This document shows, piece by piece, positions 24,673-34,255 of a DNA stretch of 48,704 nucleotides. The notes under the pieces are model-generated. The model did not search any database, was not told where the DNA came from, and was given only the letters and a program-made list of their open reading frames with translations. The stretch is from an uncultured bacterium. Its GTDB lineage: Bacteria > Verrucomicrobiota > Kiritimatiellia > PWTM01. Position 1 is the first letter of the stretch. Each line of letters begins with the position of its first letter. The stretch is from contig CALLML010000034.1 of assembly GCA_938005705.1 (NCBI GenBank), forward strand, positions 1-48,704, read 5' to 3'. A program made the position numbers and the translations under genes.

Positions 24673-26262
24673 TCAGGAGGTGGCAGCCCGCCGGCGGCGG
24701 AGCGCCGTAAGGACGTCATTCCATTCGGGCGAACGCACCGCCCGGGACAAGAGGGCATACACGACCATTCCGATCGCCATTGCTCCGACCACGGCGCCGA
24801 TCTGGGCTGGTTTCGCGCTCGCACCGGCGGCCGTAAGCCGACGATACATGGCACCTTGCGTTGCGGCGGCGACCGCACCCATTACGCCCGCGCAGGCGAG
24901 GGAACGGAGGACGCTCCATCCGATCTCGCTCCATCCGGGAGAGCCAAGCCGGCGATGTAACCGCAGGGCCAGCCACAAACCGTTGAGAGTTTCCGAGGCG
25001 ACAGTGGCGAACGCGATGCCCGCGTGTTTGTATTCAAGAGGCCAGGTCAACATGAATGCGATGCTGAAGATGATATTCAACAGAACCGTCCAGACGCCTA
25101 CGCGCACCGGCGTGCGGGTGTCCTGCAACGCATAGAAGGCCGGAACGAAGACTTTGCCTAGGCTGAAAACGATCATCCCAGCGGCATAGAATCGCAGCGC
25201 GCGCGCGGTCAGCAGGGTGGAATGCGCATCAAAGGCACGCCACTCGAAGCTCATGCGGACAATCGGCCGACTAAGCGCCCACAGCCCCACGGCGGCCGGC
25301 GCCATGACAAACATCAGGGTCCGCAAGGCGTGATTGACGGCACGGCGAATGGCGGTCTCGTCGCCGCGCGCGGCATGACCGGAAAAGAGCGGCAGCAGTA
25401 CCGTGCTGAGGGCTGTGGCGAAGATGCCCATCGGCAGGTAAATCAGCCGTTCGCTGAAATACAGCGCGGCGGCCGCCCATTTACCAATGGCGGCGGCCAG
25501 AAAAGCATCCACCGCCACGTTCACCTGGGTCACGGCGCGTCCGAGTGCCACCGGCCCCATGAGCATCAGCATTCGCGCCAGTCGCGCATCTCTGTCCGGA
25601 CGCAGCGGCCAGGGGCGAAAGCCGAGCCGAATCATCGGCGGCAGTTGCGCAGTCCATTGCAGCAGGCCGGCCACGAGTACGGCCCAGGCAACGCCGTAAA
25701 TTCGTTCCTCCGGTGTGTTGCCCAAACGTGGACAGACGAACCAGATCGCGGCAATCCACACGGCGTTTAAAATCCACGGCACCGCCGCCGGCAGCGCAAA
25801 ATATCCGAAAGCGTTCAAGGCACCCATCGCCACCGCCGCCAGACAGATAAAGAACATGTAAGGCAGCATCACGCGAAGCAATGACAGAATCTGGGCCGTC
25901 CGCTCGGAAAGAGCCGGCCACCGCAGCGCGACAGTAGCACCCACGAGTCCAGCGGCTACAAGGGCCGCGAGGGCGGTGCCGGTGGCCGTAAACACTTTGC
26001 GCGCCAATCGCCATGCGCTGGCGTCGCCCTCACGCTCGCGCGTCTCGACGAAAACCGGAATGAATGCCGCCGACAGCGCCCCCTCTCCGAACAACGCACG
26101 GAAGAGATTGGGGATTTTGAACGCCACCACAAAGGCCGACATCGCCGCGGACGTGCCGAAAAAGCCCGCCATCAGAATGTCGCGCACAAAACCCATCAGC
26201 CGGCTGATGAAAGTCATGGCGCCGACAATCCCGGCCGAGCGAATGACGCGGGCCGTATCCAT
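24673..26262 (-). CDS. murJ: Lipid II flippase MurJ
   Basis: 529 residues with about fourteen membrane helices of the MATE/MVF family. It flips the peptidoglycan precursor lipid II across the inner membrane. Family blocks are TFISRLMGFVRDILMAGFFG at the first helix, AFKIPNLFRALFGEGALSAAFIPVF (the conserved FRR/FRALFGEGA region), GALNAFGYFALPA and the later ALQDTRTPVRVGV. The start at 26262 begins MDTARVIRSAGIVG; it lies one base after the flavin-reductase stop, so the two genes form an operon. Longer readings start inside the upstream gene. Confidence 0.95.
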   Translation of the reverse strand: MDTARVIRSAGIVGAMTFISRLMGFVRDILMAGFFGTSAAMSAFVVAFKIPNLFRALFGEGALSAAFIPVFVETREREGDASAWRLARKVFTATGTALAALVAAGLVGATVALRWPALSERTAQILSLLRVMLPYMFFICLAAVAMGALNAFGYFALPAAVPWILNAVWIAAIWFVCPRLGNTPEERIYGVAWAVLVAGLLQWTAQLPPMIRLGFRPWPLRPDRDARLARMLMLMGPVALGRAVTQVNVAVDAFLAAAIGKWAAAALYFSERLIYLPMGIFATALSTVLLPLFSGHAARGDETAIRRAVNHALRTLMFVMAPAAVGLWALSRPIVRMSFEWRAFDAHSTLLTARALRFYAAGMIVFSLGKVFVPAFYALQDTRTPVRVGVWTVLLNIIFSIAFMLTWPLEYKHAGIAFATVASETLNGLWLALRLHRRLGSPGWSEIGWSVLRSLACAGVMGAVAAATQGAMYRRLTAAGASAKPAQIGAVVGAMAIGMVVYALLSRAVRSPEWNDVLTALRRRRAATS

Positions 26263-26263
26263 T

Positions 26264-26797
26264 TTAACGGACGACGCCAAACGAGTAGCCGCCCCGTTGG
26301 AGCAGGATTTCGGCGCCAGACGAGGGATGGATGGAGCACAGCAGCCGGCGGGGCGGCTCGGCAATCCATGCGCCCAGCACCTCCGCCGCGAATATCGTAT
26401 GATCGCCGGTTTCCAGGCGTCCCCTTACCCGGCATTCAATATGCGCCGCGCATTCGGCGATCAGGGGCACCTGAATGTGCCGCGCGGGGAGTGTCGTAAA
26501 GCCCATTTCCGCGAACTTGTCGGTGTTTTGACCACTGTGGGTGCCGCAGAAATATGTCGCTTCTGCCTGGTCTTCACCTGGCCAGGAGAGGACGAATTCG
26601 CCGCTCGCGGCGATCAGACCGTGCGTGAAGCGCTTGGGCGCAATGCTGACGGCAACCATCGGCGGGGCAAAGGACGTCCGCATCTTCCAGCCCAATGGGC
26701 ATATGCTGCGGCGCCCCTCATGTTGGGCGACGGCCCAGGCTATGATCTCGGGCCGCGAGGCGAGCCGCCAAAATTCGTTCAGTTGAACGGATTTCAT
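26264..26797 (-). CDS. Flavin reductase-like FMN-binding protein
   Basis: 177 residues of the split-barrel flavin-reductase (DIM6/NTAB) type. Motifs include the substrate-facing RTSFAPPMVAVSIAPKRFTHGLI, FVLSWPGEDQAEATYFCGTHSG with a conserved central GTHSG (family GxxSG), DKFAEMGFTTL, and CAAHIECRVRGRLETGDHTIFAAEV. The last block carries the HE/HxxF region typical of flavin binding. Members reduce or bind FMN and include many anaerobic flavoredoxins. The ATG at 26797 has GGAGCAGG about eight bases upstream. It is divergent from the Rrf2 regulator and heads a two-gene unit with murJ; the electron partner is unknown. Confidence 0.8.
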   Translation of the reverse strand: MKSVQLNEFWRLASRPEIIAWAVAQHEGRRSICPLGWKMRTSFAPPMVAVSIAPKRFTHGLIAASGEFVLSWPGEDQAEATYFCGTHSGQNTDKFAEMGFTTLPARHIQVPLIAECAAHIECRVRGRLETGDHTIFAAEVLGAWIAEPPRRLLCSIHPSSGAEILLQRGGYSFGVVR

Positions 26798-27024
26798 TTT
26801 TGCCTGCTCCGAGCCGGCACTCCGGCCGTTCCGGCAAAAGAGTATGCGGATTGTGCACGGCCGTGTCACGCTGAGATTGTAGCCCGCGGTTCGGTTGTGC
26901 CTCGGCCGCGGCCTCCGGGATCGAAGACCGGGCACGGCTGGCGTGGCGTCCGCTATAATCCGACATCGCCATCCGATTTTGTTTGCCTACGGTCGCTAGT
27001 TCGTATAAAAACCGATCGTTGACT
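26798..27024. promoter_or_regulatory. Divergent promoter region between flavin reductase and Rrf2-type regulator
   Basis: A perfect TATAAT stands at 26954-26959 on the plus strand, 65 bp before the regulator start, without a clear -35. The 227-bp gap contains no gene. It is a likely target of the Rrf2-type regulator if that protein is autoregulated (inference). Confidence 0.35.
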
Positions 27025-27483
27025 ATGCTGTCTCAAACGGCCATCTACGCGATTCGCGCCCTGCTATGTTTGCAAAAGTCCACATGCGCGAGACGTCGTA
27101 CCCGCGATATCGCATTATGTGCGGGCATTCCACCCGCTTATCTGGCCAAGGTGCTTCGGCAGCTGACCGACAAAGGGTTGTTGACCGCCTCGCGGGGACG
27201 GGGGGGCGGTGTGGTGCTCGCACGGGACGCGGCGAATATTTCGCTGGCCGAAATCTGCGAGGCGGTGGATGGGCCGGATTGGCTGCCGGAGTGTCTGCTC
27301 GGCCGTTTTTTCTGCGCGGAACCCAGACGCTGTCCGATGCGCCGAATCTGGCATCCGTGGCGAACGCGTGTCCGACGTCAGCTTCGTCTCATCACCCTGG
27401 CGCATTGTGCGGAGAGTTCCCGCGTCAAGCCCGTGAAATCGCGGAGGACGGAAGTTGAAGACCTGAAGGAGAATCATCCGTGA
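27025..27483 (+). CDS. Rrf2-family transcriptional regulator with cysteine cluster
   Basis: 152 residues. A winged-helix N-terminus typical of Rrf2/IscR proteins reads [16 protein letters not shown], then [28 protein letters not shown] with the GRGGG wing. Three cysteines with spacing C-x6-C-x5-C ([14 protein letters not shown]) match the Fe-S-ligating cluster of IscR/NsrR, where it is C-x5-C-x5-C or similar. It may therefore sense redox, NO or oxygen through an iron-sulfur cluster. It is the first gene of the molybdoenzyme cluster and its stop overlaps the next start (GTGA, 27480-27483), so it probably controls that operon. The ATG at 27025 gives a usual Rrf2 beginning; the reading frame extends upstream without support. 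Confidence 0.9.
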   Translation: MLSQTAIYAIRALLCLQKSTCARRRTRDIALCAGIPPAYLAKVLRQLTDKGLLTASRGRGGGVVLARDAANISLAEICEAVDGPDWLPECLLGRFFCAEPRRCPMRRIWHPWRTRVRRQLRLITLAHCAESSRVKPVKSRRTEVEDLKENHP

Positions 27484-28436
27484 ATCAAGAGACGGACGAT
27501 TGCTGGGTGGAACAGAGCGACCGGTCCATGGATCGGCGGGAATTTGTTCGTGCCGCCGCCTTGGTCGGCGCCGGTATCACCGCCGCTGCAGCGGGCGTGG
27601 TGATGCATCGTCGGCGGCCGCCGCCGGCGGATCCCACCGGGCCGGCGACCCGACGGGCGGTTCAGGCGCTGCCCGCTCCGCCGACAGGCACGGCGGAAGA
27701 CCCGTTGTTGAGGATGCAGCGCGATCTGGCGCACGCATTGGCCAAGCCGGTCGAGCAGCGCCACTGGATCATGATCATTGACCATCGCAAATGCGTAGGT
27801 TGTCATGCCTGCACGATCGGCTGTGTCGCCGAGAATAAACTGCCACCGGGGGTTGTTTACCGACCGGTGGTGACGGAGGAAGCGGGGGAGTATCCGCGGG
27901 TACGAATGAAATTCACGCCCCGCCCCTGTATGCAATGCGACAAGCCTCCCTGTGTGCCAGTCTGCCCGGTACGCGCGACCTGGAAGCGTCCGGATGGCGT
28001 GGTGACCATTGACTATGACCGGTGTATTGGGTGCCGCTATTGTTTGACCGCGTGCCCTTATGGCGCGCGGACTTCGGATTTCGGCGAGCATTACATGGCC
28101 GGTGCCGCGGAAGGCGCGCCGAGGGGAACAGATCGCCCGGTGGAGGGCTCCGAGACGCCGGCCTATGCCGAGCGCCCCGCTCCTGAGTACGGCAAAGGCT
28201 GGGTGCGCAAGGGTCACGCTTCGCCCATCGGCAACGCGCGCAAATGCCATTTCTGTCTGCACCGGCTAAACGAGGGCCTGCTGCCCATGTGTGTTACGAC
28301 CTGCATCGGCCGCGCGACCTATTTCGGCGACGCCAATAATCCCGACAGTCTCGTCTCCGAACTGAAGGCCACGCACGATACACACACTTTGCTGCCCCAT
28401 AAAGGAACAGAGCCCCAGGTGTTTTATATCGGATAA
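27480..28436 (+). CDS. Exported four-cluster ferredoxin subunit of a molybdoenzyme (PsrB/TtrB/NrfC type)
   Basis: 318 residues. The N-terminus has a Tat-like signal, [15 protein letters not shown], followed by a hydrophobic run and AAAAGVV. Four 4Fe-4S motifs follow in the usual DMSO-reductase-family order: [57 protein letters not shown]. It relays electrons between the membrane subunit encoded next and the catalytic subunit. The GTG at 27480 is preceded by GAAGGAG, nine bases upstream. A linker of about 40 residues rich in Gly/Pro/Glu separates the third and fourth motifs. Confidence 0.93.
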   Translation: MNQETDDCWVEQSDRSMDRREFVRAAALVGAGITAAAAGVVMHRRRPPPADPTGPATRRAVQALPAPPTGTAEDPLLRMQRDLAHALAKPVEQRHWIMIIDHRKCVGCHACTIGCVAENKLPPGVVYRPVVTEEAGEYPRVRMKFTPRPCMQCDKPPCVPVCPVRATWKRPDGVVTIDYDRCIGCRYCLTACPYGARTSDFGEHYMAGAAEGAPRGTDRPVEGSETPAYAERPAPEYGKGWVRKGHASPIGNARKCHFCLHRLNEGLLPMCVTTCIGRATYFGDANNPDSLVSELKATHDTHTLLPHKGTEPQVFYIG

Positions 28437-28464
28437 ATCACGCGAATAAAAACGGATACACGCC

Positions 28465-29682
28465 ATGCATATGTTCACCTCACCCCCGTTACGCATTCCG
28501 GATGCCGGGCGCCGATGGGTTCATATGGCCCTGGTCATCGTTTTTGGGGCGTCGGCGGTCATCGGCGTCTGGGGGGTGTATGAACGCGTCGCCCACGGAC
28601 ACCTGCCGGCAGGCTATGGATCCTATGTGCCGTGGGGATTGTGGATTGCGCTTTATTTTCACGGTGTCGGTATCGCGGGCGGGGCCTTTCTGCTGGGGGG
28701 GCTGGGCTATGTGTTGCGGTGGCCGGGATTCCGCCGACGGGCAGCGCTGCGCACCGTGATTGTGCTCAGCGTGGCGGCCTTTGCGGCCTCCTTCCTCGGT
28801 ATCTGGTTCGATCTCGGCCACATGGACCGAGCCTCCTTCATCTTCACGCGCCCGGCGTTCACCAGCATGATGTCGTTCAACGCCTGGATCTACGGAGCGT
28901 TTATGGCCTGCGCAGGAATCGCGTATGCGCTGTCGTGGATCGACGACCGCGGTTGGCTCAAGCCGTTTCTGTGCGTGGCGGCGCTGTTCTCGGTCATGTT
29001 TCCGAGTCAGAGCGGCGCTTTCTTTGGCGTTGTGGACGCGAAATCCTATTGGCACAGTCCGTTGCTGCCGGTTCTTTTTCTGACCTCCGCGGTCGTCGCG
29101 GGATCGGCCACACTCCTGCTGGTCAAATGGCTTTTTCCGGACGGCGAGATCGAAATGGATGGCGCGCTGAGGCGTCTCCGATCGATCCTGCTTGGCAGCC
29201 TCATCGTCTATTTCGGGCTTGAACTGGCGGAGTTCTCGCTCGGGCTCTGGAATCCCTACACGCACGCACCGGCTCTGGAATTGATTCTGTGGGGCCCCTA
29301 TTGGTGGGTGTTTTGGATTGTCCACCTCGTCGTGGGGGGGGGGATTCCGTTCGCGTTGCTCCTCACCCGTCGCGTCCCTGCGTGGCTGACGGCGGCCGGC
29401 CTCATCGTGGTGGCCTTCGTGAGCGGACGTCTCAATGTCTTGATCCCCGGCCAGGCAGTGGGGGAGATCTCGGGCCTGCAGGACGCCTTCCACCACGACC
29501 GGTTGAAATACATATACCATGCCACACCTGCCGAGTATGCGGTGGGATTCTTTATGCTGGCCGCAGGGATGGCGGTCTTTTTTGTGGGACGGGAAGTGAC
29601 GCGCCTCATAGCCCGGCGCCTGAGCGCTTCCACGCCCGTCTTGCAATCCTCCCCGCGCGCCGCAACACCCGCAATGAAGTGA
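28465..29682 (+). CDS. NrfD/PsrC-family membrane subunit
   Basis: 405 residues with about ten hydrophobic helices. It is the quinone-reactive anchor of the molybdoenzyme complex (NrfD/PsrC/TtrC family). Family-like blocks are GLWIALYFHGVGIAGGAFLLGG, a second helix bundle with GIWFDLGHMDR, and MMSFNAWIYGAFM. No haem-binding motif is evident, as expected for this cofactor-free type. It starts 28 bp after the Fe-S subunit and ends 12 bp before the catalytic subunit. Confidence 0.9.
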   Translation: MHMFTSPPLRIPDAGRRWVHMALVIVFGASAVIGVWGVYERVAHGHLPAGYGSYVPWGLWIALYFHGVGIAGGAFLLGGLGYVLRWPGFRRRAALRTVIVLSVAAFAASFLGIWFDLGHMDRASFIFTRPAFTSMMSFNAWIYGAFMACAGIAYALSWIDDRGWLKPFLCVAALFSVMFPSQSGAFFGVVDAKSYWHSPLLPVLFLTSAVVAGSATLLLVKWLFPDGEIEMDGALRRLRSILLGSLIVYFGLELAEFSLGLWNPYTHAPALELILWGPYWWVFWIVHLVVGGGIPFALLLTRRVPAWLTAAGLIVVAFVSGRLNVLIPGQAVGEISGLQDAFHHDRLKYIYHATPAEYAVGFFMLAAGMAVFFVGREVTRLIARRLSASTPVLQSSPRAATPAMK

Positions 29683-29694
29683 AAAAAGGTCCCC

Positions 29695-32600
29695 ATGTGC
29701 GCATTTGAAGACATGAATCTCAATCCCCGGACACCTCGCCGCATCAACCGCCGCCGTTTTCTTGCCGACGGCGCCCTCCTCGGCGGCGCCATGGTAGCCA
29801 GCGCCATTCCTGAAGCAGAGGCGGCTGAAGGCGCCATTCTCCGAAGCCGGCGCCCGGATCATCCCTACGATCTCATGGACCCTGAAAATCATATCCTTTC
29901 GGTATGTCTGCAATGCAACACGGGGTGCGGCATCCGGTGCAAATTGCAGGACGGTGTGCTTACGAAAATTGATGGCAACCCCTACAATCCGTGGACGCTT
30001 CTGCCCCACCTGCCGGCCGAGACGCCGCTCGACGCCGCGGGCCGCGTGGATGGTTCCATCTGCCCCAAAGGGCAATCCGGCATGCAGACGGCCTATGACC
30101 CGTACCGCATCCGCAGGGTGCTCAAACGCGCCGGACGCCGGGGAGAGAACCGCTGGATTGCCATTCCGTTTGAACAGGCTATCGCGGAAATTTGCGAGGG
30201 CGGGCGGTTGTTCGCCCATGTGCCGGGTGAAGAGACCCGTGAGGTGGAAGGATTGCGCGCCTTGCGGGCCCTGACGGATCCGGCCCTTTCCGCCGCCATG
30301 GCCGCCGATGTCGAGGCGATCTGGGCGGAGAAAAACCCCGAGCGAAAAGCCGCTCTCGTGGCGGCGTTTCGGAATCGCTACGCGGCGCAGGCAAGCGTCC
30401 TAATGGATGCGGTCCATCCTGATCTCGGGCCGCGCAACAATCAATTGGTGCTGGCATGGGGGCGGCTCAAAGGCGGCCGGGGTGATCTCTATAAGCGATT
30501 CGCCGACGCCTTCGGCACCGTTAACGCCCATGGCCACACGACTGTATGCCAAGGGTCCTTGTATTTCACCTGCAAGGCCATCAGCGAGCAGTACGAGGCG
30601 GGAAAATTCACCGGTGGCAAGAAATTTTATTGGCAGGCAGACACGGAAAACGCAGAGTTCGTGCTGTTCGTGGGTGCCAATCTCTTCGAGGCCAACTACG
30701 GTCCGCCAAACCGCGCAGTGCGCATGACCCAGCGCATGATTGAAGGCCGCCTGAAATTCGTAGTGGCCGATCCACGATACAGCAAGCTGGCCTCCAAGGC
30801 GTGGAAATGGTTGCCGCTCAGACCGGGAACGGACGCGGCCCTCGCCCTCGGAATCCTTCGCTGGATGTTCGATCATGACCGGTTTGATCACCGCTTCCTC
30901 GCTTGCGCCAACCGCGCCGCCGCAGGGGCTGCGGGGGAGACCTCATGGACCAACGCCACCTGGCTGGTAGAGATGCATCCTGACGGCGCCGGTCCCTTTG
31001 CACGCGCCGCGGAGCACGGGCTCGCCGCGCCAGAAGAGCGGAAAACAAAGGACGGCAAATCCTACGTCGAAAAGTTCTTCCTCGTTCGTTCCGGCGGTTC
31101 GTATCGAGCCTTCGATCCCAACGATATGACGACAGCGGTTGAGGGGGATTTGTTCGTGGACGCGGCGCTGCCGGACGGTACGCGCGTCAAATCCGCTCTC
31201 CAAATCGTGCGCGAGGTCGCCGAGGCACACACCGTGAAGGAATGGGCAGCCGTGGCCGGTGTACCGGCGGCTGATGTAGAGACGGTCGCATTCGAGCTGA
31301 CCAATCACGGCAAACGCGCCGCGGTGGACATTCATCGAGGCGCCTCCCAGCACACAAACGGCTTTTACAACGTGCTGGCCTGGATGACAATCAATCTCCT
31401 TCTGGGCAATATTGATGCACGAGGCGGCATGGTCCAGGCGGCAACTTGGGATATCCTCGGCATGGGCGGATGGTTCGACTTGAAGGCCCATCCGGGCAAG
31501 ATTCGGAGCTTTGGTATCAGCTCCATTCGTCATGAGCGGCGCTATGAAGAGACGACGCTCTTCGCGGGTTACCCGGCGAAGCGAAACTGGTACCCCCTCA
31601 GTAGCGATGTCTACGAGGAAATCATTCCGTCCATCGGCGATGCCTATCCCTATCCGGTCAAGGCGCTGATTATGTATATGGGAGCGCCGACGTACGCGTT
31701 GCCAGCGGGTCATACGAATATCGAAATACTACGCGATGTCGAGCGCCTGCCCCTGTTTGTCGCGTGCGATATTCTGGTGGGCTCCACCTCGCTGTACGCT
31801 GACTACCTCTTTCCGGATTTGTCCTACCTGGAGCGATGGGAATTCCAGGGCAGTCACCCGTCCATGCCGCTGAAGGTACAGCCGGTCCGACAGCCGGCGA
31901 TCGCTCCGATTCCAGAAGAATGCACGGTTTTCGGGCGATCCATGCCGATCAGTTTTGAGGCTATGTTGCTCGGCTTGGCGGAAAAGCTCGGCCTGCCGGG
32001 CTTCGGGTTTGATGCCTTCGGGCCGGGGCGCGGGTTGACCCATCCGGATGAATATTACCTTCGGTGCGCCGCCAACCTCGCGTGGGGGGAAAAGCCCGAC
32101 GGCAGTCAACGGCTGCCTCCGGCCGACCAACAGGAGATGCGGATTTTCCGCCAGGCCCGACGTCACCTGCCGCCGTCCGTCTTCGATGAGTCGCGCTGGC
32201 GCGCCATCGTCGGCGACGAATTATGGCCTTCCGTCGTCTTCCTTCTTAATCGCGGCGGACGCTTTGAGGAGCACGCCCAAGGATGGAAGGGCGACCGTCT
32301 CGCGCATCCTTTCGCCGGCCTCTTAAATCTATACCAGGAAAAAACCGCTCTGACCGTCCATTCGGGCACCGGACGCCGCCACGCCGGCTGCGCCGTCTCG
32401 CTGCCCGTGCTCGACTATCACGGACGCGAACCGGATGAGCTGAGGCGGGAATTTCCCCTTGCCCTTATCACGCATCGTATCATCAGCCAAACCAAGAGTC
32501 GCACCATCACCAATCCCTGGCTTACGGCGCTGATGCCGGAAAACGGCGTGCTGATTCATCCACAGGATGCGGCGCGATTCGCCTTGCGCAATGGTCAAAT

Positions 32601-32928
32601 GGTACGCGTGGTCAGCGCCACCAATCCCCGTGGCGAATGGGAAATCGCTCCGGGCGTGCGAAAGCCGATGATCGGGCGCGTGTGCGTCACACAGACGATA
32701 CGACCTGGCGTGGTCAGTTTCGCACTGGGCTACGGCCATTGGGCGACGGGCGCCTCCGATATGACCGTCAACGGCATCGTCATCCGCGGCGAAGCGCGGC
32801 GCGCCCGAGGCCTTCACGCCAACGCCGCCATGTGGACCGATCCAGCATTGAAAAACACCTGTTTTCTGGATCCGGTGGGCGGAAGTGTGAGCTTTTACGA
32901 TACATGGGTGCGGTTGGAACCGGTTTGA
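29695..32928 (+). CDS. Tat-exported molybdopterin oxidoreductase, catalytic subunit (TtrA/PsrA/PhsA-like)
   Basis: 1077 residues. A twin-arginine signal (NRRRFLADGALLGGAM) targets it to the periplasm. The N-terminal cluster motif is CLQCNTGCGIRC (C71, C74, C78, C82), completed by SICPKGQ (C123). HGHTTVCQGSLYF at about 280 may supply the molybdenum-ligating cysteine. The C-terminal domain has the cofactor-binding end of the family (SPNIVSFALGYGHWATGAS-like region). The size resembles tetrathionate reductase TtrA, and the A-B-C gene set is that of tetrathionate, polysulfide or thiosulfate reductases. Arsenate reductase and sulfite dehydrogenase are also members of this wider group, so the substrate is not assigned. 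AAGG precedes the ATG at 29695. Confidence 0.88.
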   Translation: MCAFEDMNLNPRTPRRINRRRFLADGALLGGAMVASAIPEAEAAEGAILRSRRPDHPYDLMDPENHILSVCLQCNTGCGIRCKLQDGVLTKIDGNPYNPWTLLPHLPAETPLDAAGRVDGSICPKGQSGMQTAYDPYRIRRVLKRAGRRGENRWIAIPFEQAIAEICEGGRLFAHVPGEETREVEGLRALRALTDPALSAAMAADVEAIWAEKNPERKAALVAAFRNRYAAQASVLMDAVHPDLGPRNNQLVLAWGRLKGGRGDLYKRFADAFGTVNAHGHTTVCQGSLYFTCKAISEQYEAGKFTGGKKFYWQADTENAEFVLFVGANLFEANYGPPNRAVRMTQRMIEGRLKFVVADPRYSKLASKAWKWLPLRPGTDAALALGILRWMFDHDRFDHRFLACANRAAAGAAGETSWTNATWLVEMHPDGAGPFARAAEHGLAAPEERKTKDGKSYVEKFFLVRSGGSYRAFDPNDMTTAVEGDLFVDAALPDGTRVKSALQIVREVAEAHTVKEWAAVAGVPAADVETVAFELTNHGKRAAVDIHRGASQHTNGFYNVLAWMTINLLLGNIDARGGMVQAATWDILGMGGWFDLKAHPGKIRSFGISSIRHERRYEETTLFAGYPAKRNWYPLSSDVYEEIIPSIGDAYPYPVKALIMYMGAPTYALPAGHTNIEILRDVERLPLFVACDILVGSTSLYADYLFPDLSYLERWEFQGSHPSMPLKVQPVRQPAIAPIPEECTVFGRSMPISFEAMLLGLAEKLGLPGFGFDAFGPGRGLTHPDEYYLRCAANLAWGEKPDGSQRLPPADQQEMRIFRQARRHLPPSVFDESRWRAIVGDELWPSVVFLLNRGGRFEEHAQGWKGDRLAHPFAGLLNLYQEKTALTVHSGTGRRHAGCAVSLPVLDYHGREPDELRREFPLALITHRIISQTKSRTITNPWLTALMPENGVLIHPQDAARFALRNGQMVRVVSATNPRGEWEIAPGVRKPMIGRVCVTQTIRPGVVSFALGYGHWATGASDMTVNGIVIRGEARRARGLHANAAMWTDPALKNTCFLDPVGGSVSFYDTWVRLEPV

Positions 32929-32995
32929 AACAGACAGATCGAAATGGGAAAGGTGGCATGAAAAGCCGGCCATGTCGCTCGAATGAAGGAAAATT

Positions 32996-34255
32996 ATGTG
33001 CACGGGACATTCTCTGATCGGCCCATCGCCTGACGCCGTCTGGACCCAGATGCGAGAATTTCTCCGACCCTGTAAGCCGGAGTGTGTGCCGGCCAGTGAG
33101 GCCCTCGGTCGGCGCCTCGCCGTGCCGCTGCGCGCCGACCGCGATATTCCCGCGTCCGATCGCGCGGCGATGGATGGTTTTGCCGCGCGCGCCGCCGACA
33201 CGGCAGGGGGCGCGGCGTGGCTGCGGGTGATTGGCGAGATCGCCGCGGGCCAGGCGCCTTCCGTTCGTGTGGGGCCGGGGGAATGCGTTCGCATATTCAC
33301 CGGCGCATCAATCCCCCCGGGCGCGGATGTGGTGGTGCGCGTGGAAGACACCTCTCTCGGCGCCTTCGGACCGGACACGGCCGATGCCGTCTCAGTGCAG
33401 ATGCCGGAGGTGAAGCCCGGCGCCGATATTTTCCGCTGCGGCGAATGCGCTCACGCCGGTGATCTCTTGCTGGAAAGCGGCGCGCGTCTGGGTCCGGCCC
33501 AGATTGCGCTGGTCGCGGCGTGCGGTCAGACGGAATTGATGGTCTTCGGCCGACCCCGTGTCGCGGTTATTGCCACCGGCACGGAACTGCTGGAAGCCGT
33601 GGAACCGGCGCCCTTGCCCCACCAAATCCGCGATTCCAATGGTCCCATGATCGTCGCGGCGGCGCGCGCGGTCGGCGCGGACGTCACGGGGGTGGAACGC
33701 GTCCCGGACGATGCCTCCCTCATCGCCGCAGCTATTCGGCGCGCTTTGGATGAGGCCGATGTCGTCGTGCTGGCCGGCGGTGTGTCCGTCGGCCGCTACG
33801 ATCATGTCGCCGAGGCGGCGCGCGCGGCGGGTGGGCAGACAATTTTTCATGGCGTCGCGATACAGCCGGGCAAGCCGGCGTTCGCGGCCCGTTGGTCGGA
33901 TGGGCGTCTGGCGTTAGGATTGCCCGGCAACCCGCTCAGCGCTCTGGTGGTGCTGCACGAATTCATTTTGCCCTCGCTGCGCGTGTTGCTGGGCGATGCG
34001 CCGGATCGCGCGCGCCGCAGCCTGCCGCTGCCGCTGGCGTCTGCGCTTTGCCCACGGCCGGATCGGTGGCGAGGCTGCCCTGCGCGTCTGGTTAAGCTTT
34101 CGGCGGGCGTTGCGCTTGATCCCGTGGCTTTTCAGGGTTCGGCCGATCTCGTCGGCGGCGCGCGCGCCGAGGGCTTAGCCTGGTTGCCGCCGGGGGGGGG
34201 ATCTTTGCCGGCGGGCACTCTGGTGGAGTTTCGACCATTTGGGGAGCTTGCGTGA
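32996..34255 (+). CDS. moeA: Molybdopterin molybdenumtransferase MoeA
   Basis: 419 residues. It inserts molybdate into adenylylated molybdopterin, the last step of Mo cofactor assembly. Blocks are DRAAMDGFAARAAD (the PAMDGYA-type motif), RIFTGASIPPGADVVVRVED, VIATGTELLEA, HQIRDSNGPMI, VLAGGVSVGRYDHV and LGLPGNPLSALVV. A 24-residue N-terminal lead precedes the core. The ATG at 32996 has AAGGA six bases upstream. moaA follows with a 4-bp overlap. The gene lies 67 bp after the catalytic subunit gene, so it belongs to the same cluster. Confidence 0.95.
   Translation: MCTGHSLIGPSPDAVWTQMREFLRPCKPECVPASEALGRRLAVPLRADRDIPASDRAAMDGFAARAADTAGGAAWLRVIGEIAAGQAPSVRVGPGECVRIFTGASIPPGADVVVRVEDTSLGAFGPDTADAVSVQMPEVKPGADIFRCGECAHAGDLLLESGARLGPAQIALVAACGQTELMVFGRPRVAVIATGTELLEAVEPAPLPHQIRDSNGPMIVAAARAVGADVTGVERVPDDASLIAAAIRRALDEADVVVLAGGVSVGRYDHVAEAARAAGGQTIFHGVAIQPGKPAFAARWSDGRLALGLPGNPLSALVVLHEFILPSLRVLLGDAPDRARRSLPLPLASALCPRPDRWRGCPARLVKLSAGVALDPVAFQGSADLVGGARAEGLAWLPPGGGSLPAGTLVEFRPFGELA

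Noticed and set aside
28489-30219. Minus-strand open frame of 576 codons opposite the NrfD-type and molybdoenzyme genes
   Set aside because: It is antisense to membrane helices and a Tat signal, and is strongly rich in Arg and His. Low-stop antisense frames are expected at this GC content.
32329-33378. Minus-strand open frame opposite the molybdoenzyme end and moeA
   Set aside because: It crosses the boundary of two clear plus-strand genes and has no recognisable product.
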